From NCBI GenBank assembly GCA_013153755.1, contig JAADDU010000026.1, positions 1-5,099 on the forward strand: a DNA stretch of 5,099 bases, given 5' to 3'. The translations under genes and the position numbers were made by a program. The notes under the pieces are model-generated. The model ran no database searches and had not been told where the DNA came from. It was given only the letters and a program-made list of their open reading frames with translations. The number at the start of each line of letters is the position of its first letter. Position 1 is the first letter of the stretch. Shown here in pieces: positions 1 to 5,099 of the stretch. Source of the DNA: Campylobacterota bacterium (GTDB lineage Bacteria; Campylobacterota; Campylobacteria; Campylobacterales; Sulfurimonadaceae).

Positions 1-5
1 TCCAT
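1..5 (-). CDS. Start of a downstream gene, cut by the window edge
   Basis: An ATG followed by GA is read on the minus strand at the left edge. It is preceded by AAGGA with a 7-nt spacer, which is good Shine-Dalgarno geometry, and lies only 12 nt after the argH stop codon. This suggests a further gene co-transcribed with argH. Only the start codon and two more bases are visible, so nothing can be said about the product. Confidence 0.5.
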
Positions 6-12
6 TAAAATT

Positions 13-17
13 TCCTT
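13..17 (-). promoter_or_regulatory. Shine-Dalgarno of the edge gene
   Basis: AAGGA on the minus strand sits directly after the argH TAA stop and 7 nt before an ATG at position 5. It supports calling a gene start at the window edge. Confidence 0.5.
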
Positions 18-1400
18 TTAGTTAGCTTTTAAAAAAGCTTTAAAATACTCTAATTGTTCTAATGTTCTTGAAGTAGCCGTTCCACCTTGTGAAGTTCTTG
101 CATTCATGGAGTTTCTAAGCACTAAAAACTCTTTTACATCTTCATTTATCCTAGCATCTATCTCTTTTAGGTACTTAAACTCTATATCGCTCAAGTCTAT
201 CCCTAACTCTTCACTTTTTGCAACTGCATGACCTGTTATAAAGTGAGCTTCGCGAAATGGTATGTTACATTTTTCTACTAGATAATCAGCCAAATCAGTA
301 GCAGCAAGATGTCCTACAGAACAAGCTGATTCCATGTTATGAGCTTTTACTTGCATAGTTTTTATAGCTTCTTTTAAAATCTCTAAAGAGATAAGAGCTG
401 TCTCAACTGAATCAAAAACACCCTCTTTATCTTCTTGTGTATCTTTATTGTAAGCTAATGGAAGACCTTTCATAACAGTTAAAAGTCCCATCAAAGAGCC
501 ATAAACACGACCTGTCTTACCACGAAGAAGCTCTGGAACATCTGGATTTTTCTTTTGAGGCATGATTGAGCTACCAGTTGAGTACTCATCACTAAGTTCT
601 ACAAAACCAAACTCATAACTACTCCACATAACAAGCTCTTCACTAAGACGAGATATATGCATCATCATAGTAGAGATATTAAATAATATCTCTAGTGCAA
701 AATCTCTATCACTTACAGTATCTAAACAGTTTATACTAACACTATCAAAACCTAAAAGCTCTGCTGTCATCTCTCTATCTACATTATGTGGTGTACCAGC
801 TAATGCTGCACAACCAAGAGGTGAGATATTGTTTCTTTTATATGAGTCTTCAAACCTTGCTATATCTCTTTTAAACATAGAAAGATAAGCTGAAAGATGA
901 AATGCAAAATTTGTAGGTTGAGCATGTTGTAAGTGTGTCATACCAGGTATGAGTGTTTGAGTATGCTTAGATGCAACTTCTAGTATCTCATTCATAAGAA
1001 GTTTAAGTGCATCTACTATATCTAAATCTCTTTTTAGTACCCAACGACGAAAATCAACAGCCACTTGGTCATTTCTACTTCTAGCAGTATGAAGTTTCTT
1101 ACCAGCATCACCGATAAGTGCAGTTAATCGTTTCTCAATCCCCATATGCAAATCTTCATCAGAGATATTCCACTCAAATTTACCTGATTCTATCTCATCT
1201 TTTACCTGATTTAGACCATTTATGATTTGTGTAAGTTCATCTTTTGTTAAAATATTTTGTTTTTCAAGCATTGTAGCATGAGCGATAGAACCCTCTATAT
1301 CTTCAACATAAAGTTTTCTATCGTACATTATAGAAGCATTAAACTCATCCAATAAAGATGATGCACTTGCAGAGAAGCGACCTGACCACATTTTTTCCAT
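18..1400 (-). CDS. argH: Argininosuccinate lyase
   Basis: Cytoplasmic enzyme of the last step of arginine biosynthesis, splitting argininosuccinate into arginine and fumarate; the family works as a homotetramer. It is full length at 460 aa from the chosen start. Counted from that start, the visible hallmarks are WSGRF near residue 5, [11 protein letters not shown] near 104, [10 protein letters not shown] near 153 (with the conserved active-site His of THLQ near 156), and the fumarase/lyase superfamily signature [11 protein letters not shown] near 276, whose Ser is the catalytic acid/base residue in this family. Three in-frame ATGs open the gene (ending at 1412, 1400 and 1391). I chose 1400 because GGAG lies 6 nt before it, whereas the 1412 ATG has no Shine-Dalgarno; the first option would add MEFG. 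It follows the small cytochrome gene by 46 nt and is followed by another gene after 12 nt. A 9-bp inverted repeat overlaps its start. Function is near certain; only the exact start is open. Confidence 0.97.
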   Translation of the reverse strand: MEKMWSGRFSASASSLLDEFNASIMYDRKLYVEDIEGSIAHATMLEKQNILTKDELTQIINGLNQVKDEIESGKFEWNISDEDLHMGIEKRLTALIGDAGKKLHTARSRNDQVAVDFRRWVLKRDLDIVDALKLLMNEILEVASKHTQTLIPGMTHLQHAQPTNFAFHLSAYLSMFKRDIARFEDSYKRNNISPLGCAALAGTPHNVDREMTAELLGFDSVSINCLDTVSDRDFALEILFNISTMMMHISRLSEELVMWSSYEFGFVELSDEYSTGSSIMPQKKNPDVPELLRGKTGRVYGSLMGLLTVMKGLPLAYNKDTQEDKEGVFDSVETALISLEILKEAIKTMQVKAHNMESACSVGHLAATDLADYLVEKCNIPFREAHFITGHAVAKSEELGIDLSDIEFKYLKEIDARINEDVKEFLVLRNSMNARTSQGGTATSRTLEQLEYFKAFLKAN

Positions 1401-1434
1401 ACCAAACTCCATTCTAAATAAAAAAGTTTGGTAT
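1399..1434. repeat. 9-bp inverted repeat over the argH translation start
   Basis: On the plus strand, ATACCAAAC (1399-1407) and GTTTGGTAT (1426-1434) are perfect reverse complements separated by 18 nt. In argH mRNA the second arm would pair the bases between the Shine-Dalgarno and the AUG, plus the first two bases of the AUG, with GGAG at the loop edge. The outer arm also overlaps a TAAAAT box (1433-1438, minus strand) that could be a -10 element. It may thus be an RNA hairpin that hides the start, a DNA operator, or chance in AT-rich sequence. Confidence 0.45.
1407..1410 (-). promoter_or_regulatory. Shine-Dalgarno that decides the argH start
   Basis: GGAG on the minus strand lies 6 nt before the ATG ending at 1400. 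The upstream ATG (1410-1412) overlaps this motif and has only T/A-rich sequence before it, so the inner ATG is favoured as the true start. Confidence 0.6.
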
Positions 1435-1446
1435 TTTATCTAAAAA

Positions 1447-1770
1447 TTAGTTACAAGCAGGTACTTTTTCACTATCTTTTGCGTATTCAACTAAAAATTG
1501 TTTGAGATGTTTTGATTTTTTTATATATTTTTTACTTTTGAAGTATTTCCAAGATTTTTTGGCTTTTTCATTTTTAAGATGTAGTTGGGCTAATGGAAGA
1601 CCTTTTTCTTTAAAAAAAGCCAACCATTCTACCTGAGTTTTTTTTGCTACAAACTCTTGGCAAACTTCGTGACATTGCATACACTCTCTCATAAATACCT
1701 GCTGACCTTTATATACAGCAGCATCAAGAGATAAAACACCAAACATAAAAAGTATAATATATCTACTCAT
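1447..1770 (-). CDS. Small exported c-type cytochrome-like protein
   Basis: A 107-aa protein with a short hydrophobic N-terminus (residues 4-15) and a plausible signal peptidase site after LDA at 15-17, so it is probably periplasmic. It has one haem c attachment motif, CMQCH, at residues 30-34. Two further cysteines, C37 and the near-terminal C106, could form a disulphide. No Met follows the haem motif, so the usual distal ligand is missing; H64 or H88 might serve, or the haem may be five-coordinate. The rest is very lysine-rich (about 19 Lys), strongly basic, and contains W49 and W74. The start is supported by AGGA 6 nt before the ATG. The gene is 73 nt after the decarboxylase gene and 46 nt before argH. 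I do not recognise a named family; an electron-transfer or haem-sensing role is inference from the CXXCH and export signal only. Confidence 0.8.
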   Translation of the reverse strand: MSRYIILFMFGVLSLDAAVYKGQQVFMRECMQCHEVCQEFVAKKTQVEWLAFFKEKGLPLAQLHLKNEKAKKSWKYFKSKKYIKKSKHLKQFLVEYAKDSEKVPACN

Positions 1771-1811
1771 AAAGATTCCTAAACATAAAGATTTCTAAAA
1801 AAGTCTTTTGT

Positions 1812-1817
1812 TTTATA
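1812..1817 (-). promoter_or_regulatory. Candidate -10 box for the small cytochrome gene
   Basis: TATAAA on the minus strand, within TACTATAAAAC, lies in the 73-nt gap upstream of the cytochrome gene and would give a leader of roughly 35 nt. No convincing -35 element is present, which is common for the vegetative sigma factor in Campylobacterota. The gene could equally be read through from the decarboxylase gene. Confidence 0.35.
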
Positions 1818-1843
1818 GTACATCATAAAGGATTACACTATCC

Positions 1844-3658
1844 TTATAGTTGATACTTTCTATATAATTTTTCATCCAAATCCCAAAGTTTTCTTTCTTT
1901 TAGTCCATCTACTACACTTTGTGTGCAGTCAACATCATCAGGCCACTCACGAGTAAAGCCATCTATGGAACTTTTATTTGTACCATCCACTCCAACCATT
2001 AAATCAGATACAAACACATCTCTTAGTGCATCTATATTGTTTGTAACACGCCAAACTACCATGTATGGGTTTGTAACATCATTTTTATTTGCATCTACAA
2101 ATACAACTACTCTTAGATACTCACTTAAAGATTTTAATGCTTCAAAATACTCTTTTACAGGTTTCTTTTTATCTACACTTATCACAGTTATAGGATTTTT
2201 AGTGTCTTTCATATAGTGAGTGATTTCTACTACATCTAAAACTAACTCTTTAATTTTTTTGTTTAACTCTTCATCATTTAGTAGTGTTGGAGCTTGTGCA
2301 TCTTGAATAACTGTCGCATCTATACCAAGTTTTCCACCAACAAGCGTTTCAGGAGATGAGTGATCTAGTGCATCTAAAATCCCCTCTGTTATAAACATAG
2401 ACTTTGGAGTAAATCTATCTAGTATATATCTAGTTATCTCTTCATAACTCTCAAGTTCTGGTGCTTTTTCATCAAAAAAGATAGCATGTTTTACAAAACT
2501 CATCTGCCCTGCTCCCCAAAAAGCGTGCATGAATTGTTTTGCATGACCTTTATAAAGTGGTTGCATCTTAGCTAGTATAAGGTTATGAAAACCAGCATTT
2601 TCAGGCATATGATAATCAAGTAAATCAGGAACGGTTGTTTTTAAAAGTGGAAAGAAAATCTTACCAGTTGCCCAACCCATATACTTATCTTCTAGTGGTG
2701 GTTTACCAACAACTGTTGCTAAAAATGTAGGGTTTTGTTTAGTTGTGATAGCACTTACTTCCATCACGGGGTATGGTTCTTCTAGGGTATAGTAACCTGT
2801 ATGATCCCCAAAAGGACCCTCAATTTTTAACTCTTTTGTATCTACAAACCCCTCTATAACATAATCAACATCAGTAGGGATATAAAGCTCATTTGTCAAA
2901 GATTTTACAAGTTGAGCTGGTTTTTTAGTGATAAGACCATACATTAAAAGCTCATTTACACCATAAGGAAGTGGAGCAGTTGCACACCAAGTATATAGTG
3001 GATTTCCACCTATAGCTACAGTTACAGGCATCTTTTTACCTGCTTTTTGGTACTGGTCAAAAAAGTGTGAAGAGTCTTTATGGATTTGCCAATGCATACC
3101 AAGGTGGTTTTTATCATAAACCTGAAGTCTATACATACCAAGATTTACCATCTCACCATTAAGAGAGGTTGTATAAACTTGTCCCATAGTGATAAAAGGT
3201 CCACCATCTTGCTCCCAAGTTGTTAAAACTGGTAATTTATACAAGTCAACATCATCATTTAGATACTTTTTAGCTTGACACTCACCCTCCCCTTTTAAGC
3301 GTTTTGGGAAGATGTTTTTAAGTGAAAAAAGCTCACTTGCCATAGATAGTTTTTCCATAAACCCAGCTGGTGGTTTCATATGAAGAAGTTTTGTTATCTC
3401 ATCTGCCACACTCTCAATAGTACGACCAAAAAGTATCTCACACCTTTTATATGAACCAAAAACATTCATCAAAACAGCTTCATCAAACTTTGCACCACTC
3501 TTTTTATCTACCACATTTGTAAATAAAAGTGCTTTACCACCATCTTGTTTCTTTACTTCTGCATACGCAATATGTGGAATCTCCAGATATATATCTAGCT
3601 CTGCATCTATGATTTTTAACTCATTATGTTCTTTTAAAAGTTCTATAGCTTTGTTCAT
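1844..3658 (-). CDS. mqnL: UbiD-family menaquinone biosynthesis decarboxylase
   Basis: A 604-aa cytoplasmic non-oxidative decarboxylase of the UbiD family. The family uses prenylated FMN made by a UbiX-type partner. Campylobacterota make menaquinone by the futalosine route, where the UbiD-like enzyme (MqnL, SCO4490 type) decarboxylates a late naphthoate intermediate, so this role is inferred from family and lineage. Visible landmarks are DGGPFITMGQVYTT at about 151-164, VNLGMYR at 171-177 with N172 and R177 matching the metal/cofactor and catalytic Arg positions of Fdc1, DKNHLGMHWQIH at 182-193 with likely metal-binding His, GVNE ending at E236 (matching a metal-ligand Glu), and EGPFGDHTGYY from 280 with E280 and D285 matching the catalytic acidic pair. 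These matches are by eye. It is about 100 aa longer than E. coli UbiD, the extra part lying mainly C-terminal; long forms are known in this lineage. The Shine-Dalgarno is weak (AGAAG). A good TATAAT box precedes it. Confidence 0.92.
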   Translation of the reverse strand: MNKAIELLKEHNELKIIDAELDIYLEIPHIAYAEVKKQDGGKALLFTNVVDKKSGAKFDEAVLMNVFGSYKRCEILFGRTIESVADEITKLLHMKPPAGFMEKLSMASELFSLKNIFPKRLKGEGECQAKKYLNDDVDLYKLPVLTTWEQDGGPFITMGQVYTTSLNGEMVNLGMYRLQVYDKNHLGMHWQIHKDSSHFFDQYQKAGKKMPVTVAIGGNPLYTWCATAPLPYGVNELLMYGLITKKPAQLVKSLTNELYIPTDVDYVIEGFVDTKELKIEGPFGDHTGYYTLEEPYPVMEVSAITTKQNPTFLATVVGKPPLEDKYMGWATGKIFFPLLKTTVPDLLDYHMPENAGFHNLILAKMQPLYKGHAKQFMHAFWGAGQMSFVKHAIFFDEKAPELESYEEITRYILDRFTPKSMFITEGILDALDHSSPETLVGGKLGIDATVIQDAQAPTLLNDEELNKKIKELVLDVVEITHYMKDTKNPITVISVDKKKPVKEYFEALKSLSEYLRVVVFVDANKNDVTNPYMVVWRVTNNIDALRDVFVSDLMVGVDGTNKSSIDGFTREWPDDVDCTQSVVDGLKERKLWDLDEKLYRKYQL

Positions 3659-3669
3659 TTTTCTTCTTC

Positions 3670-3702
3670 ATATAATTTAGATTGAGAAAATTATATCTAA
3701 AT
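3670..3702. repeat. Two nested inverted repeats over the decarboxylase promoter
   Basis: On the plus strand two perfect dyads share one short region. ATTTAGAT (3675-3682) pairs with ATCTAAAT (3695-3702) across 12 nt, so arm centres are 20 bp apart, about two helical turns. ATATAATTT (3670-3678) pairs with AAATTATAT (3688-3696) across 9 nt. The arms overlap, so the two could not form as one RNA fold. The minus-strand TATAAT box and the predicted start site lie within them, which suits a repressor or activator site. The AT-rich make-up raises the chance of coincidence. Confidence 0.45.
3690..3695 (-). promoter_or_regulatory. -10 box of the decarboxylase gene promoter
   Basis: A perfect TATAAT on the minus strand, in the context GATATAATTT, lies in the 49-nt gap between tatD and the decarboxylase gene. 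Upstream is T-rich sequence (TTTTAATTTTG) with only a poor -35 (TTTTGT, 17 nt away, inside the end of tatD), a typical Campylobacterota layout. Transcription would start near 3683, giving a leader of about 25 nt, so the decarboxylase gene probably does not depend only on read-through from tatD. Confidence 0.55.
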
Positions 3703-3707
3703 CAAAA

Positions 3708-4475
3708 TTAAAACAAAACTTGAGCATTTTTTGTTGTTATATCTTCCACTTCTTCTATGCTCATATCTAAAATTTCAGCGATTTTTTCAACTACTAAAGT
3801 TGTATATAAAGGCTCATTTCTCTTCCCTCTATGTGGTGTTGGAGTTAGATATGGTCCATCTGTTTCTACTAGTAGTTTATCTTTTGGTATCTTTGGTAAA
3901 ACATTTATAAGTTTTTTTGCATTTTTAAAAGTTACTACTCCACCTATACCAAAATAAAAACCTTCGTTTGCCAAACTTAAAAGCTCCTCATCTGCATTAT
4001 AACAGTGTAAAACTCCCCCTACTTCTTTAGCATTTGTATCTAAAAGCACTTGTTTTGCATCTCTTGAAGCATCTCTAATATGTACGATAAGAGGTTTTTT
4101 ATACTTTTTTGCTAACTCTATTTGGGCTATAAAAACCTCTTTTTGTTTTTGTTTTTCAAGCTCTTTTTCCTCATCATTACCCTCTAAACGGTAGTAATCA
4201 AGTCCACATTCACCTATGGCTATACACTTTTGATGGCTTATATACTTATCAAAATAACTAAAGTCATAAGAATCTAAATCATAAGGGTGAACACCAATGG
4301 CAAAATAAACATCATCCTCTGCATCTACTATCTCAACTGCTCTTTTTAGTGTGGCTGGATGTGCACCAGGGATGATAAATCTCTTTACCCCACCCTCTCT
4401 CGCGCGATTTAGTACTGCATCTAAATCATCTTTATATCTGTTGTCATCTAGGTGTATATGTGTGTCTATTATCAT
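3708..4475 (-). CDS. tatD: TatD-family metal-dependent hydrolase (DNase type)
   Basis: A complete 255-aa TIM-barrel amidohydrolase-superfamily protein; E. coli TatD is about 260 aa. Family members are divalent-metal 3'-5' exonucleases linked to DNA repair and degradation in the cytoplasm, and are not part of protein export despite the name. All expected ligand motifs are present: DTHIHLD (H6, H8), GVHP (H63), GECGLDYYR (E89), VHIRDA (H132), LHCYN (H157) and VETDGPYLTP (D206). A charged stretch at about 97-113 (EGNDEEKELEKQKQKE) makes the loop after the GLDYY motif longer than in E. coli TatD or YcfH. The start ATG overlaps the recN stop as ATGA and is preceded by GGAGG with a 7-nt spacer inside recN, which fits translational coupling. 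The exact substrate is not shown by the sequence, and which TatD paralogue this is cannot be told. Confidence 0.94.
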   Translation of the reverse strand: MIIDTHIHLDDNRYKDDLDAVLNRAREGGVKRFIIPGAHPATLKRAVEIVDAEDDVYFAIGVHPYDLDSYDFSYFDKYISHQKCIAIGECGLDYYRLEGNDEEKELEKQKQKEVFIAQIELAKKYKKPLIVHIRDASRDAKQVLLDTNAKEVGGVLHCYNADEELLSLANEGFYFGIGGVVTFKNAKKLINVLPKIPKDKLLVETDGPYLTPTPHRGKRNEPLYTTLVVEKIAEILDMSIEEVEDITTKNAQVLF

Positions 4476-5099
4476 CTACTTGCCTCCAAAAGTTCTTTTG
4501 CAAATCTTTTTGCTTCTTGAGATATACTATCTCCACTGATTATTCTAGCTATCTCATCAACTCTCTCATCAAATTCAAGCTCTTTAACCATCGATGTATC
4601 TCCATCTTTATAAACTAAAAAGTGTTGTTCTCCCATGGATGTTAGTTGTGGTTGGTGTGAAATCACAAAAATTTGAAAATTTTTAGACAACTCTCTTAAA
4701 ACTTTTGCAACACTCATAGACTCCTCTCCACTTAGGTTTGCATCTATCTCATCTAACATCAACAAACCACCATTTTGACTCATAAACTTAGATTTTAAAG
4801 CTAAAATACCTAAGCGAAGTCTATTAAACTCCCCTGTACTGATTTTTTGTAATGCTGTATGATTTAACTCTATAGAAATCTCATCTTTTCCAAGTGTGTT
4901 TAACTCTATCTCTTTTAACTCTACTTGTGCATCTCTTAAATATAACCCTTTTAGATAAGCATTTAAACCATCTCTAAAAGCATCTATCGCATCTAACCTG
5001 TATAAACTTAATTTTTGTGCTAGTTTTTGAAGCTCATTCCAAAGGGAAGCTTCTTGCTTTACAAGTTCATCTTTTGTTATCTCTATATTTTCATACTTT
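4472..5099 (-). CDS. recN: DNA repair ATPase RecN, C-terminal part (5' end outside window)
   Basis: The frame is open from the right edge to TGA, giving 208 residues, well under half of a usual RecN (about 510-560 aa); the N-terminal Walker A lobe and most of the coiled coil lie outside. RecN is an SMC-like ATPase that acts in recombinational repair of double-strand breaks. Numbering within the visible part: a polar, helix-prone coiled-coil end (about 1-30), a segment leading to ISTGEFNRLRLGIL at 86-99 that fits the ABC signature loop, GGLLMLDEID at 110-119 (Walker B with D116 and catalytic E117), a D-loop ANLSGEES (120-127), and FVISHQPQLTS with switch His at 148. The C-terminus ends AKELLEASR and overlaps tatD by ATGA. 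The ATG ending at 4783 (MSQNGG) is internal and not the start, as homology continues upstream. The signature has STGE instead of the common SGGE. Identification is firm from the order and spacing of the motifs. Confidence 0.93.
   Translation of the reverse strand, partial: KYENIEITKDELVKQEASLWNELQKLAQKLSLYRLDAIDAFRDGLNAYLKGLYLRDAQVELKEIELNTLGKDEISIELNHTALQKISTGEFNRLRLGILALKSKFMSQNGGLLMLDEIDANLSGEESMSVAKVLRELSKNFQIFVISHQPQLTSMGEQHFLVYKDGDTSMVKELEFDERVDEIARIISGDSISQEAKRFAKELLEASR
4483..4487 (-). promoter_or_regulatory. Strong Shine-Dalgarno of tatD inside recN
   Basis: GGAGG on the minus strand sits within the last codons of recN, 7 nt before the tatD ATG. It is the best ribosome binding site in the window and fixes the tatD start. 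With the ATGA stop/start overlap it implies re-initiation or independent loading on a recN-tatD message. Confidence 0.75.

Noticed and set aside
1797..1814. AAAAG-A-CTTTT symmetry before the cytochrome gene as a terminator or operator
   Set aside because: The arms are simple A and T runs with a one-base centre, so no stable hairpin can form and the symmetry is expected in such sequence.
1828..1845. AAGGAT / ATCCTT hairpin at the end of the decarboxylase gene as a terminator
   Set aside because: The stem is only 6 bp, weak, overlaps the stop codon, and is not followed by a T run on the minus strand.
1923..2216. 97-aa open frame on the plus strand
   Set aside because: It lies wholly inside the decarboxylase gene on the opposite strand, has no Shine-Dalgarno I can see, and its Ser/Thr/Phe-rich make-up is that of a reverse-frame shadow.
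3757..3957. 66-aa open frame on the plus strand
   Set aside because: It is antisense to tatD, low in complexity, and shows no family motif.
4351..4539. 62-aa open frame on the plus strand across the tatD-recN junction
   Set aside because: Both strands are explained by recN and tatD with strong motifs; no ribosome site supports it.
4472..4783. A separate 103-aa gene starting at the ATG ending at 4783
   Set aside because: The frame stays open to the right edge and the upstream residues carry the RecN signature loop, so this ATG is internal to recN.
1..5099. A novel defence, mobile or CRISPR-like system
   Set aside because: All coding space is taken by housekeeping-type genes on one strand; there are no direct-repeat arrays, transposase, integrase, tRNA or unusual gene clusters.

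Overview
The window reads as a stretch of core chromosome from a low-GC member of the Campylobacterota (epsilonproteobacteria), most like Sulfurimonas or a relative. The basis is the AT-rich, tightly packed sequence, a long UbiD-type decarboxylase of the menaquinone (futalosine) type, a RecN with an STGE signature loop, and T-rich promoter regions with good -10 boxes but poor -35 boxes. The assignment rests on protein character and style, not on a database search.

All genes lie on the minus strand, so transcription runs from right to left. In that order: the C-terminal 208 codons of recN (DNA repair ATPase, cut by the right edge); tatD (metal-dependent nuclease-type hydrolase), overlapping recN by ATGA and with a strong Shine-Dalgarno inside recN; a 49-nt gap with a convincing TATAAT box and two nested inverted repeats; a 604-aa UbiD-family decarboxylase of menaquinone synthesis (mqnL type); a 73-nt gap with a weaker promoter candidate; a 107-aa exported single-CXXCH c-type cytochrome-like protein; a short gap carrying a 9-bp inverted repeat that runs into the start codon of argH; argH (argininosuccinate lyase); and, at the extreme left edge, a Shine-Dalgarno and the first bases of one more gene.

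The genes do not form one pathway. recN and tatD look like a translationally coupled pair with DNA-related roles. The decarboxylase supplies the quinone pool and the small cytochrome would act in the periplasm, so these two may share a respiratory theme, but nothing in the sequence proves a link. argH completes arginine biosynthesis and is probably co-transcribed with the cytochrome gene or driven from the short gap before it.

I found no mobile element, CRISPR array, RNA gene, toxin-antitoxin or defence system, and no gap above 73 nt. The items most worth a second look are the nested dyads over the decarboxylase promoter, the inverted repeat over the argH translation start, and the small lysine-rich cytochrome that lacks an obvious distal haem ligand.
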